Assembly: GCF_900215295.1 (NCBI RefSeq)
Contig: NZ_OCMF01000001.1
Coordinates: 1,550,001 to 1,614,000 of the forward strand
DNA from: Salinimicrobium sediminis
GTDB lineage: Bacteria; Bacteroidota; Bacteroidia; Flavobacteriales; Flavobacteriaceae
DNA: 64,000 nt
Reading direction: 5' to 3'
Part shown: piece after piece, positions 41,314-51,293 of the stretch
How the letters are laid out: each line of letters begins with the position of its first letter
Position numbering within the stretch: the stretch's first letter is position 1
The notes under the pieces: model-generated
The model's database searches: none
What the model saw: the letters and a program-made list of their open reading frames with translations, nothing else
Told to the model about the DNA's origin: nothing
Made by a program: the position numbers and the translations under genes

Positions 41314-42917
41314 TATTCCTTTTTTCTGAAAGGTGAGGAATGTGAATCACGGGTAGCTACTTTTTGCTGACGGATAAGATCCAAAAGATCCACGTCATTA
41401 CCCAATAGAACTGCATCACTGTTGATCCTACCGTCGAGGGGTCCGTTTTCAAGCTTTAATACCCCACGCGGACAAACCGCACTGCAAATTCCGCAGCCAA
41501 CGCAGCTGGAGCGAACAATATTTTCCCCTTTTTGGGCATAAGCTCGTACGTCTATTCCCATTTCACAGTAGGTTGAGCAGTTTCCGCAGGAGATGCATTG
41601 TCCACCATTGGTGGTGATCCTGAATTTTGAGAATAACCTCTGTTGCATTCCCAGTACCGCAGCCATGGGGCAGCCAAAGCGGCACCAAACCCGGTTTCCG
41701 AAAATGGGATAAAAACCAACGCCTATCACGCCTGAAAATGCGGCTCCAATAAGGAAGCCATACCATTGTCTTAGCAGGTAACCGTAGGTCATACCACTAA
41801 AGTAGAAGGCAGCAATGATCGCAAGCACAATTCCTAATGAGATCACAGCGCCCTTTTTAGCATCCCGTGCAAGCCTGTGTCTCTTGAAAATAAAAATAAG
41901 TCCGAATAACAGCACAAGAAATGCAGCCGATCCCAAAAGAAAAACATTCTTGTCCAACCAAAACTGATCCGGATTTTCATTGAGAAATGAATAAACAACT
42001 GCAATGGTCATGACCACGACAAGAACCAGGACCGTATGAATGATATACCTTTCAAATTTCCATGCTGCACGGCTTTTATCCGAAAGGTGCCTATAGGGAT
42101 CCCCGGCAGTTTCCGCGAGTCCGCCACAACCGCAGACCCAGGAACAATACCATCTTTTTCCGTAGAAATAGGTGAGGATAGGAGTGATCACGAAAATGGA
42201 AGCAATCCCAAAGAAGAGCATGAGGAGTCCGATATTTCCGGCAGAAAAGAACTCTGATAATTTGTACCCCGCAAAAAGGTCATAATTGAGCGGCCAGAGA
42301 TTAACCGGATTAAAATAGGGCTGATTAAGTCTCATGAGGATCTCCGGGATCAAAAAAGCAAATCCCAGCTGGAAGAACATGACTGAATAAGTTCTTAGGA
42401 CTTCATATTTGTTATGACGGTATTTCAGAAGGAATTTATACCCAAATGCTAAGATGGCGAGGGTGTAAAGAGTTCCATAAACGAACCACTGACTCGCCGG
42501 CTGCCCACTGATGAACCTGCTTAGTGGATCAAAGAGAGCCACCAGGCCGTTGTTTGGACCGTCGGGATTATATCCGAGATATTGAGGAAACCAATAAAGT
42601 ACGATATAGAAAAGAGTAAGAATAATTCCCGTTCCCCAGGCCAGTATTCCGCGAGCGGTCATGGACCTGAACCAAATGCCGTCGTTTTTGATGCCTTGAG
42701 ATCTTCCAAGGTAGAGGTCATTTGCAAACAAGATCACGCCAACGGTAATAAGTATAATGGCCGACCAAAGGAAAATGGAGGGGAGTTGCAGGTTGAATAA
42801 AGCCAGAACGAGAATAAAAAGACCGGTCCAGCCAATCCCTGTCGCGACCTTTTGAGTGGTGGAGAGCTTTGCGGGTGGTTCTCCCGTAAGGGACATGTTG
42901 TTGTGGGCTGTGGACAT
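41313..42917 (-). CDS. Membrane polyferredoxin (4Fe-4S protein, NosR/YccM-like)
   Basis: The ATG at 42917 is preferred (4 bp after the upstream gene), giving 534 residues. It has about ten helices, a CxxxC-type WVCGCGGLAE motif, WCRFGCPMAAVLG, and two ferredoxin motifs, CISCGNCSTYCEMG and CVGCGICSAVCPRG, near the C-terminus. This is a membrane electron-transfer protein of the NosR/CcoG/YccM kind. It lies between an FAD/NAD(P) oxidoreductase and two glycosyltransferases, so the redox partner is probably the flavoprotein next door. Confidence 0.88.
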   Translation of the reverse strand: MSTAHNNMSLTGEPPAKLSTTQKVATGIGWTGLFILVLALFNLQLPSIFLWSAIILITVGVILFANDLYLGRSQGIKNDGIWFRSMTARGILAWGTGIILTLFYIVLYWFPQYLGYNPDGPNNGLVALFDPLSRFISGQPASQWFVYGTLYTLAILAFGYKFLLKYRHNKYEVLRTYSVMFFQLGFAFLIPEILMRLNQPYFNPVNLWPLNYDLFAGYKLSEFFSAGNIGLLMLFFGIASIFVITPILTYFYGKRWYCSWVCGCGGLAETAGDPYRHLSDKSRAAWKFERYIIHTVLVLVVVMTIAVVYSFLNENPDQFWLDKNVFLLGSAAFLVLLFGLIFIFKRHRLARDAKKGAVISLGIVLAIIAAFYFSGMTYGYLLRQWYGFLIGAAFSGVIGVGFYPIFGNRVWCRFGCPMAAVLGMQQRLFSKFRITTNGGQCISCGNCSTYCEMGIDVRAYAQKGENIVRSSCVGCGICSAVCPRGVLKLENGPLDGRINSDAVLLGNDVDLLDLIRQQKVATRDSHSSPFRKKE

Positions 42918-42921
42918 ACTG

Positions 42922-44214
42922 TTAGGTCTGGAAAACGTTCTTTTTAAAACTACTAAATATCTCTTTCTCGTGACGGTCGGAAAATTCCGGATCAAAATTG
43001 GCTTTTCCCAGGTGCTTCAGGACAAATTCCAGATCCCTTTCTTCTGTTAGCCACTTATCAAATACCTCATGACACATTCTTATTCCAAAGGAATTAATAC
43101 CCAGGAACTTGAAAGATTCCCGGTCAAAAGCAATAGTCAAAGCTTTATCACCTTTTTTATTTTCCCAGTGAAAATGATCTTCGCTCTTTCCGGGATTGGC
43201 ACTTACCAATCCGTAGGTCTGGTATTCTATGTCAAAGAATTTCGCGCTGTTGAACCAGTGCCCCGGCTTATACTTAAAAGGATTTCCGCAGATGGTCTGC
43301 GCCACAGTTTCTCCCATCATTCTGGCGGTATACCATACGGCTTCAATAGCTTTACGGCCGGTCACCGGCTCGCGGTGTTGTGCGCAATCGCCAATTGCAT
43401 AGACATCGGGTATATTTGTCTTTAAATATGGATCTACAAGGATTCCCCGGTCGGTTTCTATCCCGGAACCTTCTAAGAAACGGATATTTGGTTTGACTCC
43501 CACTGAAATCCCCAGCACATCACATTCGATCTTTTCTCCGGATGAAGTTTCAACAGAATTCACACGTCCATTGCTGCCATTGATCTTTTTCAGCTCGGTC
43601 TCATGTTTTAGAACAATTCCGTGGCTTTGGATATGCCGGGAAACAAATTCTGCATCTTTTAAGGGCAAAGCATTCTGCCAAAAAGCTTTTTCCCTGATGA
43701 GCATGCTTACCGGGATCTTACGGGTATGCAGCATTTCTGCCAGTTCCACTCCGATGAGTCCGCCGCCGACGATTACTGCCCCTCTGCAGTTGCGGGTGTT
43801 CTCCTCCAGCAATTCCAGGTCCTGTTTTGAAACCAGTCCCTGCACTCCCTTTAGATCCTCTCCTTCCAAACCGAGGAATTGGGGGACAGAGCCTGTGGCA
43901 AGAATAAGCTGGTCGTAATTCAGCGTTTCCTCACCTTTCAAAAAGAGCATTTTTGAAGAGGTCTCTATTTTTTCTACATAAACCTTTTTCAGCTCAATGC
44001 TGTTCTCCTCCCAAAACCAATCCTCGTAAGGCTTGAGGTGTTCCCATTTCATGTGGCCCATGTAAACGTACATCAAAGCGGTTCGGGAAAAGAAGTAGTC
44101 ACTTTCCGCAGAAATGACCGTGATCTTCTTATCCGAAATTCTTCGGATGTGACGCGCAGCTGTGATCCCGGCTACGCCGTTTCCTATGATCACCACATGT
44201 TGAGAGGAGGACAT
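42922..44214 (-). CDS. FAD/NAD(P)-dependent oxidoreductase (nitrite-reductase/rubredoxin-reductase-like)
   Basis: The 430-residue protein has the two dinucleotide loops of the pyridine nucleotide-disulfide class: HVVIIGNGVAGITAARHI at the start and AVIVGGGLIGVELAEML near residue 145, with VYAIGDCAQHREPVTGR near 280 (FAD). The C-terminal part carries DHFHWENKKGDKAL. It has no redox-active CxxxxC, so it resembles NirB-N/rubredoxin reductase. It probably feeds electrons to the membrane polyferredoxin whose start is 4 bp downstream. Its own start overlaps the PNP stop. Confidence 0.9.
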   Translation of the reverse strand: MSSSQHVVIIGNGVAGITAARHIRRISDKKITVISAESDYFFSRTALMYVYMGHMKWEHLKPYEDWFWEENSIELKKVYVEKIETSSKMLFLKGEETLNYDQLILATGSVPQFLGLEGEDLKGVQGLVSKQDLELLEENTRNCRGAVIVGGGLIGVELAEMLHTRKIPVSMLIREKAFWQNALPLKDAEFVSRHIQSHGIVLKHETELKKINGSNGRVNSVETSSGEKIECDVLGISVGVKPNIRFLEGSGIETDRGILVDPYLKTNIPDVYAIGDCAQHREPVTGRKAIEAVWYTARMMGETVAQTICGNPFKYKPGHWFNSAKFFDIEYQTYGLVSANPGKSEDHFHWENKKGDKALTIAFDRESFKFLGINSFGIRMCHEVFDKWLTEERDLEFVLKHLGKANFDPEFSDRHEKEIFSSFKKNVFQT

Positions 44215-45053
44215 TATTCTGCAGGCTTAAGTTCTATTCGCTTTATTAATTCTCTGAACAGCGTGATCATTTGCGGTTCAGCTTTGCCGGCGGTTTCTAT
44301 GATATCCTGAATATCCACCGGTTTTAGATCATCGGGGTTTCCTTCATCGGTCAAAACAGAAACTGCCGCAATAGGGATCTTTAAGTGATTGGCTACGATA
44401 ACTTCGGGCACGGTACTCATTCCCACGGCATCGGCACCTATGGTTCGTAAAAAGCGATATTCTGCCCGCGTTTCCAGTTGAGGTCCTACTACAGCTACAT
44501 ACACTCCTTTATGTAAGGGAAACCCATTTTCTTTGGCGATCTCCTGCATGATGCGACCACTCTGTTGATCGTATGGTGCGCTCATATCTGTAAATCTTGT
44601 TCCTAACTGCTCCACGCCTCTAAAGGCCAGTGGGGAACCACCCTGGAGGTTAATATGATCATCAATAAGCATGATCTCTCCTTTTTTGAATTTAGGGTTA
44701 AGTGAGCCTGCAGCATTGGAGATAAGGAGTTTTTTGATACCAAGACGCTTCATTACCCGTACAGGAAAAGTAACATCCCACAGGGAATAGCCTTCATAAA
44801 TGTGAAAACGTCCCTGCATCACCACTACCTTTTTGTCATCCAGTTTTCCAAAAATAAGCTTTCCTCTATGAAACTCCACTGTAGCTGTCGGAAAACCAGG
44901 GATGTGGTTGTAGCTTACTTCAGAAATCACTTCTATTTCATCTATCAATTTCCCCAGCCCCGTGCCAAGGATAATTCCTATTTCGGGATTTTCAAATCCC
45001 CGTGCCTGCAGGAATTCAGTAGTATCTTGTAATTCTTTGATCATCATTTGCAT
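44214..45053 (-). CDS. Purine nucleoside phosphorylase (class I)
   Basis: The 279-residue protein is a trimer-type PNP: IGIILGTGLGKLIDEI near residue 28, FPTATVEFHRGKLIFG, VVMQGRFHIYEGYSLWDVTF, LISNAAGSLNPKFKKGEI and GADAVGMSTVPEVIVANH. It splits purine nucleosides with phosphate into base and ribose-1-phosphate. It heads a five-gene operon with redox and glycosyltransferase genes rather than purine genes. That is unusual and may point to cleavage of a modified adenosine, such as the one made by ArsS. It is divergent from susC across 291 bp without a gene. Confidence 0.93.
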   Translation of the reverse strand: MQMMIKELQDTTEFLQARGFENPEIGIILGTGLGKLIDEIEVISEVSYNHIPGFPTATVEFHRGKLIFGKLDDKKVVVMQGRFHIYEGYSLWDVTFPVRVMKRLGIKKLLISNAAGSLNPKFKKGEIMLIDDHINLQGGSPLAFRGVEQLGTRFTDMSAPYDQQSGRIMQEIAKENGFPLHKGVYVAVVGPQLETRAEYRFLRTIGADAVGMSTVPEVIVANHLKIPIAAVSVLTDEGNPDDLKPVDIQDIIETAGKAEPQMITLFRELIKRIELKPAE

Positions 45054-45344
45054 TAAATTATCTAATGAAAAAGCTCATCCCTACCTTAACAAGGGCGGCC
45101 GGTTACAAACTTACGATTATTGAGGGGGAAAGCCGAAATAACCTTTAACTGCATTTTTAATTGTAATCAAAAACGCAACCTATTGGATTTGAATTGCTAA
45201 TTGCTTCTGGTTTGAAAGGCTTAAGTGCTGAAAATGTGCTTCACAGAGAATCAATCTTCTTTAGCAGCAAAAAATTCCTTTTTTTAAAGAAAATTAACTT
45301 TTTATCCCTATTTTACGCATTGGCTAATTCAAACAAACTAACTT

Positions 45345-48300
45345 ATGAATATTAAAAATTACCTGTTTTTGGGATTATTTTTAATCTCAACAATTGTCCT
45401 TGCTCAGGAAAAAGAAATTTCCGGAGCTGTGGTAGGAGAAAATGGCTTGCCACTCATTGGGGTGAACATCATTATTGAGGGCACCACACGCGGAACCCAA
45501 ACAGATTTTGACGGAAACTACAGTATCAATGCAAACCCGGGAGATATTCTGGTTTATTCCTTTGTAGGGTTTGGAACTGAAAAAAGAACGGTGGGCGCAG
45601 AGGAGGTTATCAATGTTCAAATGACTGCCGATAACAGCCTTGAAGAAGTGGTTGTAGTAGGTTACGGTACTCAGTCTAAAAGAAAGGTTACCGATAATAT
45701 TGCCTCCATATCTGAAGATGAGATCAATAATATTCCCATCCCAAGCTTACAGGGAGCTCTTACCGGAAAAGCGGCAGGGGTACAGATCACGCAGATCAAC
45801 GGAAAGGTTGAAGGAGGCGTAAAAATGAGGATTAGAGGGATCTCGAGTATTTCATCTTCACAGGAACCTCTCTATGTAATAGATGGAATGCCTTTGATCA
45901 ATGATGATGAATCTGTTTCCCAGGCTCCTATTAACCCGCTTATCTCTTTGAACCCAAACGATATCGCTTCTATTGAGATCCTAAAGGATGCATCATCTGC
46001 AGCGATTTATGGAGCAAGAGGTACAAACGGGGTGGTATTGATTACCACAAAATCTGGTAAATCGGGAAAAACAAAGATATCTATGAACACCTCCATGGGC
46101 TGGAGTGAACCTACCAACACCTTAGATTGGTTAAATGCAGAGCAGTACGTGGAATTATTTACAGAAGCTTCTGCAAATAGCTACGGAGCTGAAGATACCT
46201 GGCTTACTGAAGAAGGAGGTTATTTTGACTGGATGGCCAACGGACTTGACTGGAGAAACGGAGAAGTGGATACAGATTGGCAATCACTTGCTCTTGTTGA
46301 TGGTTCTGTTCAGGATCACACCATTTCTATTTCAGGAGGTAGTGAAAAAACGACCTTTTTCCTTTCCGGCGGATACAACAGAACTGAAGCCATTGTAAGA
46401 GGAAACGACCTTGAGCGCTACTCGGTAAGAACCAACGTAGATCACAAGGCAAGCGACCGCCTTAACGTGGGCGTAAATGTAGGTATTAGTAAAACCCATA
46501 TTTCCAGAATTGGGACAGATAACTCATTTTCCACGCCTCTACAGGCTATAGCACAATCTCCTCTTTCTCCTGCTTTTCTTGAGAATGGAATTCCTAATAA
46601 TGAAAGTACCATTTACTACAACTTTTTGATGCAGGAGTATAATGGAGACTGGGATTCAGATATTTTCAGAGTGTTATTCAACACCTATGCTGAATATTAT
46701 CTTATGGAAGAATTGAGCTTCCGTTCTGAATTTGGTTATGATAATAATAACCAGACAGAAGAATATTTCGCAGGTAGCCTTACAGAATCTGCTTCAACTA
46801 ATGGATATGCTGATGCAAACGCGGTACAGTCGGATCGATATAGCTTAAGCAACTATTTCACGTATAACACCACCTTTGTTGAGGATTATGACCTTGAAGT
46901 AGTTCTGGGGATGAGCTTTGAAGAAAGCGCCCGCAAAAGACAATTCGTAGCCGGTACCGGATTCGCATCAGACGATCTTCAAACAGTTGACAGTGCATCT
47001 GAAATTATCGACGGTTTCTCTACAAGAACAAAATACAATTTCCTTTCTTACTTCAGTAGGGCCACTTTTTCTTTGTTCGACAAGTACCTATTAAAAGCCA
47101 GTTTACGCTATGACGGGTCTTCACGTTTTGGTGCCGAGAACAGGTATGGTTGGTTCCCTGCAGCATCTGCCGGATGGATCATTTCAGAAGAGGATTTCTT
47201 CGATAATTCCGAAACTATTTCTCTTCTTAAACTTAGAGGAAGCTGGGGTGTAACCGGAAACGCGGGAATTGGAAATTTTGCCAGCCTGGGCTTGTTTACC
47301 GGAGGTGCATATAATAAAATTGCTACCCTGTACCCAAGTCAGCTTGGAAATCCTGACCTTAAATGGGAAAGAACAGACCAGGTAGATATAGGGCTTGACT
47401 TCGGATTTTTTAATAACAGACTTTCTGGGGAAGTAGATTATTATGTGAAAAAAACCAATGATCTTTTACTCAATCAACCCGTTCCAGGAACTTCAGGATT
47501 CCCGAGTATTACAAGAAACGTAGGTTCTATGGCGAACAGAGGGTTTGAATTTGTTTTAAACACCAAGAACTTTACTTCCGAAGATTTCAAATGGGATACA
47601 TCCTTTAATTTATCGACACTTGATAATGAAGTGACAGATCTTCCGGGAGGAGATATAGTTTCAGGAGTAAATATTGTGAGAGAAGGTGAAACGATTTCTT
47701 CTTTTTACCTGGTGGAATACGCAGGTGTTGATCCTGCAAACGGGGATGCCTTGTTCTATAAAAATACTTTGTTAGCAGATGGATCACGCGACAGGACAAC
47801 AACGGCAAGTTATAATGAAGCTTCAAGGGTAGTTCTTGGTAGCCCTTATCCGGATCTTATGATGGGGTTAACCAACACCATGTACTTCCATAATTTTGAC
47901 CTTTCGTTTACCTTCCAGGGAGAATGGGGATCATCTTTGTATAATTCAGGAGGTAAATTCCAGTCCGGTAACGCACGTTATGAGGATAACCAGACTGTTG
48001 ATCAGCTTGACAGGTGGCAGCAGCCCGGGGACATTACAGATGTACCACAAGCCAGGATGTACAGTACCAATGGACAGCAGGATTCCTCCAGATATCTTGA
48101 AGAGTCTGATTTCATAAGATTACGTAATCTTGCCTTTGGATATACTTTCCCATTTGAATGGACTCAACGATTCTCTGTTGATCGTTTGAGAGTTTATTTT
48201 ACAGGAGTGAATCTGCTTACATTTACAGATTACAGCGGTTATGATCCTGAATCTACCTATGATAACAATGGGAACTTCAATATAAATGTGGGAGAAACTT

Positions 48301-48356
48301 TTTATTCTGCACCTCCCGCAAAAACTTACACAATTGGATTAAACATCGATATTTAA
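45345..48356 (+). CDS. SusC/RagA TonB-linked outer-membrane transporter
   Basis: The 1003-residue protein has a signal peptide (YLFLGLFLISTIVLA), an N-terminal carboxypeptidase-regulatory-like domain (ISGAVVGENGLPLIGVNIII), the TonB-box-like EEVVVVGYGTQ around residue 100, a plug (PLYVIDGMPL) and a long barrel ending in an aromatic-rich strand. It imports a polymer fragment with the SusD lipoprotein encoded 11 bp downstream. No glycoside hydrolase is nearby; a convergent cyanophycinase lies next to susD, so a peptide ligand is conceivable. Confidence 0.97.
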   Translation: MNIKNYLFLGLFLISTIVLAQEKEISGAVVGENGLPLIGVNIIIEGTTRGTQTDFDGNYSINANPGDILVYSFVGFGTEKRTVGAEEVINVQMTADNSLEEVVVVGYGTQSKRKVTDNIASISEDEINNIPIPSLQGALTGKAAGVQITQINGKVEGGVKMRIRGISSISSSQEPLYVIDGMPLINDDESVSQAPINPLISLNPNDIASIEILKDASSAAIYGARGTNGVVLITTKSGKSGKTKISMNTSMGWSEPTNTLDWLNAEQYVELFTEASANSYGAEDTWLTEEGGYFDWMANGLDWRNGEVDTDWQSLALVDGSVQDHTISISGGSEKTTFFLSGGYNRTEAIVRGNDLERYSVRTNVDHKASDRLNVGVNVGISKTHISRIGTDNSFSTPLQAIAQSPLSPAFLENGIPNNESTIYYNFLMQEYNGDWDSDIFRVLFNTYAEYYLMEELSFRSEFGYDNNNQTEEYFAGSLTESASTNGYADANAVQSDRYSLSNYFTYNTTFVEDYDLEVVLGMSFEESARKRQFVAGTGFASDDLQTVDSASEIIDGFSTRTKYNFLSYFSRATFSLFDKYLLKASLRYDGSSRFGAENRYGWFPAASAGWIISEEDFFDNSETISLLKLRGSWGVTGNAGIGNFASLGLFTGGAYNKIATLYPSQLGNPDLKWERTDQVDIGLDFGFFNNRLSGEVDYYVKKTNDLLLNQPVPGTSGFPSITRNVGSMANRGFEFVLNTKNFTSEDFKWDTSFNLSTLDNEVTDLPGGDIVSGVNIVREGETISSFYLVEYAGVDPANGDALFYKNTLLADGSRDRTTTASYNEASRVVLGSPYPDLMMGLTNTMYFHNFDLSFTFQGEWGSSLYNSGGKFQSGNARYEDNQTVDQLDRWQQPGDITDVPQARMYSTNGQQDSSRYLEESDFIRLRNLAFGYTFPFEWTQRFSVDRLRVYFTGVNLLTFTDYSGYDPESTYDNNGNFNINVGETFYSAPPAKTYTIGLNIDI

Positions 48357-48367
48357 AAATTATCACT

Positions 48368-49726
48368 ATGAAAAAATCTAAAGTCTATACAATTTTATTG
48401 TCATTATTCGTACTGGGGTTTACCGCATGCGATGACAATCTGGATGTCGAGCCCGAACAAGATCTCTCTCCGGAAGTTGCAACCGCAACTCCGGCCAACA
48501 TTCAGAATATTCTTGTGGGGATGTATACCGAAGCAAGGGAAAATGATAGCTATGGCGGGCATATTGCCTTGGCATCAGAATTACTTGCCGATGATGACCA
48601 TCTTTCCTGGAACGGAACCTATGTACAACCGGCCGAATTTGATGAAAAGGCCATTCTTGCCGATAACAGTTACGTTAGAGATATCTGGATGAATGGTTAT
48701 GAAATAATTAATCAGGCCAACATCGTGCTTGCAAATCTGGATGTTTTTGAAGATGAGGATGCACGGGCTCAGGTAGAAGGAGAAGCTAAGTTCCTTCGCG
48801 GGCTTGCTTATTTTGACCTGGTAAGGTTGTTCTCAATGCCTTATGAAATGGGAGCAAATGGTGGGGAGTTAGGAGTTCCCATTGTTTTGGAACCTGTCCT
48901 TGATGCCTCTGCCATTGTTTATCCTGCCAGAAATACTATTGAAGAAGGATATTCCCAGGTGCTCAATGATCTTACAGATGCCTATGCTTTATTACCTGAA
49001 GACAATGGATATTATGCCAGCAAATATAGCGCACAAGGTCTTCTTGCGAGGGTTTATCTTCAGAGAGGGGACTATGAGCAGGCAAGAGATGCTGCAGATG
49101 ATGTTATTGAGAACAGCGGCTTTGAGTTGGTTTCCGATTTTAGTGAAGCATTCAATAATGATGAAAATTCTAATGAAGACATTTTAGCCTTTCAAGTGAC
49201 AAGTCAGGATGCCAGCTGGAATGCTTTTAATGAATTTTGGGGAGGTTATGATTATGGAGGCCGCTCGGGTGATCCCGATCTTTCTATTACGGAAGAGCAT
49301 TTTGATATTTATGACGATCCAAATGACGATAGGGCGATGTTCTTTTATGAAACAGATAGGGGAATTGCAACTTTAAAGTGGCAAAGCCAATATGCAAACA
49401 TTCCTTTTATTCGTCTTGCAGAAATGTACCTGATTCGTGCCGAAGCCAATGAGCGCTTGGGAACAGAAGTTGGAGCTACGCCACTTGAAGACATTAATAC
49501 CCTGAGAGCACGTGCTAATGCAAGCTTGCTTGATTCTGTAGATTTGGAGGAGATCTTAATGGAAAGAAGACGTGAATTAGCCTTCGAAGGTTTTGCCCTT
49601 TTTGATGCCAAAAGGTTGAAGCGTGATATAGGAGATATTCCTTATAATGCCAATAACCTTGTTCTTCCCATTCCTTTAAGAGAAATGGATGCCAACGAGG
49701 AGTTAGTACAAAATCCCGGGTACTAA
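48368..49726 (+). CDS. SusD/RagB surface glycan/peptide-binding lipoprotein
   Basis: The 452-residue protein has a lipobox (LGFTAC, Cys at about 20) and TPR-type helices typical of SusD: VEGEAKFLRGLAYFDLVRLF near residue 138 and IPFIRLAEMYLIRAEANERL near 330, ending with RLKRDIGDIP. It forms the lid of the SusC channel and binds the ligand outside the cell. The PF07980-type C-terminal half is short, as in many flavobacterial pairs. It is followed by a perfect terminator. Confidence 0.96.
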   Translation: MKKSKVYTILLSLFVLGFTACDDNLDVEPEQDLSPEVATATPANIQNILVGMYTEARENDSYGGHIALASELLADDDHLSWNGTYVQPAEFDEKAILADNSYVRDIWMNGYEIINQANIVLANLDVFEDEDARAQVEGEAKFLRGLAYFDLVRLFSMPYEMGANGGELGVPIVLEPVLDASAIVYPARNTIEEGYSQVLNDLTDAYALLPEDNGYYASKYSAQGLLARVYLQRGDYEQARDAADDVIENSGFELVSDFSEAFNNDENSNEDILAFQVTSQDASWNAFNEFWGGYDYGGRSGDPDLSITEEHFDIYDDPNDDRAMFFYETDRGIATLKWQSQYANIPFIRLAEMYLIRAEANERLGTEVGATPLEDINTLRARANASLLDSVDLEEILMERRRELAFEGFALFDAKRLKRDIGDIPYNANNLVLPIPLREMDANEELVQNPGY

Positions 49727-49743
49727 AAAATCTGATTTAATTA

Positions 49744-49773
49744 AGGAGCTGTAGAAATACAGCTCCTTTTTTT
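49744..49773 (+). terminator. Rho-independent terminator
   Basis: AGGAGCTGTA (49744-49753) and TACAGCTCCT (49758-49767) pair perfectly over 10 bp with a GAAA loop, followed by a T-run. It ends susCD. Confidence 0.95.
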
Positions 49774-49783
49774 ATGCTCAATT

Positions 49784-50665
49784 TTATAGATCGAATTTAT
49801 CGCCGTCCAGGTAAATATCCAACACCACGCCCCTGGCTGCGAGCTTGCCTTTAGAAGTGCTTTTTGAGGCCTTAGGATTAGAAAAAACAATGACCTGAGA
49901 TTCACCAACTACTTCAGCTTTTCCATTCTTCACAAGAATAGCTGTAGACTCATCAATTCCAATACCCTTAATTTCCGGATTTTCTATGATGGCAGTTAAC
50001 AGCCTGTTGTACCGGCTTCTTTTTACAAAATGCTGATCAATAATTACATTATTCAGCATTCCCAGACCTTGCTTTAATTCCAGGTTCTGCTCCTCCAGAT
50101 TTCTGAAGGTAGAATGATATTCAGGATGTTTAAGTTCTGTTCCTGTGATCATTTCCCGGCTCATCACCGCTGCCCCGGCACTGGTACCCGCAATCATTCC
50201 GCCGTTCTTATAATTTTCCTTAAGTGCGTCTGCAGCAGGAGTGCCGGCTATAGCCTTCATAAACCTATCCTGGTCTCCACCGGGAATATAGATCAGCCGG
50301 GCATTCCTTAGAGAGTCTAGTTTCTGGCTGTTTGTAATTACTGTGCTATCATAAACCTGCTTAAAAATATTTTTTAATCCCAGCTCCGCAAATTGCTTAT
50401 TGGCGTAATAGAATGAAGAATCGGGTTCGGCACTAGCCATAGGGAGAATGATAGCATAACCTCCCTCATGGATTTGGGATTCCTTTATAATTCGCTCCAC
50501 CATTGAGGCAGGGCGGGTACCTCCGCCAATTATAAAAAGGGAACCGGTATTTTTAAATTCCTGTGCTGTCGCAGGGAAGGAGAAGAGGCAAAGAAATATG
50601 AGAACCAGTAAATTTTTAGTAATTGAGAAGCCTCCTCTTTTGCGATTAAAGTTATTGTTCTTCAT
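49784..50665 (-). CDS. Cyanophycinase (peptidase S51), exported
   Basis: The 293-residue protein has a signal peptide (LLVLIFLCLFSFPATA) and the S51 fold: SLFIIGGGTRPASMVER, RLIYIPGGDQDRFM and the nucleophile Ser162 in MIAGTSAGAAVMSREM. Cyanophycinases cut beta-Asp-Arg dipeptides from cyanophycin; exported relatives may cut other isopeptides. The ATG overlaps the 3' end of the arsenosugar glycosyltransferase gene by 14 bp, so it is expressed from the ArsS operon, although it is also convergent with susD. Confidence 0.92.
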   Translation of the reverse strand: MKNNNFNRKRGGFSITKNLLVLIFLCLFSFPATAQEFKNTGSLFIIGGGTRPASMVERIIKESQIHEGGYAIILPMASAEPDSSFYYANKQFAELGLKNIFKQVYDSTVITNSQKLDSLRNARLIYIPGGDQDRFMKAIAGTPAADALKENYKNGGMIAGTSAGAAVMSREMITGTELKHPEYHSTFRNLEEQNLELKQGLGMLNNVIIDQHFVKRSRYNRLLTAIIENPEIKGIGIDESTAILVKNGKAEVVGESQVIVFSNPKASKSTSKGKLAARGVVLDIYLDGDKFDL

Positions 50666-51287
50666 TTTTTGTGGATATTAAACCTAGGAGTCCGGGATAT
50701 TTTTCCAGGTCTTCAAACCTGTCAATATCATTCCGCGGCTCCAGGTGAATTAGTTGATGATTTTTAAGGTCCTGTAGTGTTGCCTGTAAAACGGTGTTGC
50801 TACCCCAGGTCTTATTTTTAAAGACTTGTGAAGGTATGGATTTAAGTCCTAATAAATAATATCCGCCATCTGTTGCGGGACCAATAACAGCTTCGGAATG
50901 CTGCAGTGTCAAAAATGCCTTTTTCAGGTCCTCTTCTCCAAGATCGTAAAGATCACTGCCGATGATTATGATATTGCTGAAACCTGCTTCAAATCCGCTG
51001 CGGAAGGCATTTTCCATCCGCTCCCCCAGATCTTTTCCCTGCTGAAGTTTTTTGCTGAAAATATTTATATCCCAGATATCTTTTTCCGGAATTTCTTCGG
51101 AATAAAAGATCCATTTATCCACCTGAAGATTCCTGGTGATCTTCATTGTATGCTGAAGCAGATGATTATAAATTTTTAATGCTGCTTCCTCACCTATTGA
51201 GGCTGCAAGTCGTTTTTTTACTTTTCCGGGTACGGGATTCCGGGCAAAAATGAGCAGTAAATTCCTTTTGAAAAAGTCCTTTTTCAT
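50652..51287 (-). CDS. TIGR04282 family arsenosugar-linked glycosyltransferase
   Basis: The 211-residue protein is a DUF2064/TIGR04282 GT-A-like transferase: LLIFARNPVPGKVKKRLAAS at the start, IIIIGSDLYDLGEEDLKKAF near 106 and AVIGPATDGGYYLLGLKS near 131. The family is named for its genomic link with arsenosugar synthesis genes; its exact substrate is unproven. It starts 6 bp after ArsS and overlaps cyanophycinase, so all three are one transcript. Confidence 0.93.
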   Translation of the reverse strand: MKKDFFKRNLLLIFARNPVPGKVKKRLAASIGEEAALKIYNHLLQHTMKITRNLQVDKWIFYSEEIPEKDIWDINIFSKKLQQGKDLGERMENAFRSGFEAGFSNIIIIGSDLYDLGEEDLKKAFLTLQHSEAVIGPATDGGYYLLGLKSIPSQVFKNKTWGSNTVLQATLQDLKNHQLIHLEPRNDIDRFEDLEKYPGLLGLISTKNEEQ

Positions 51288-51293
51288 CTTTAA

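Noticed and set aside
45345-49726. Polysaccharide utilisation locus
   Set aside because: susC and susD are present, but no glycoside hydrolase, lyase, sulfatase or dedicated regulator lies nearby, so a glycan target cannot be claimed.
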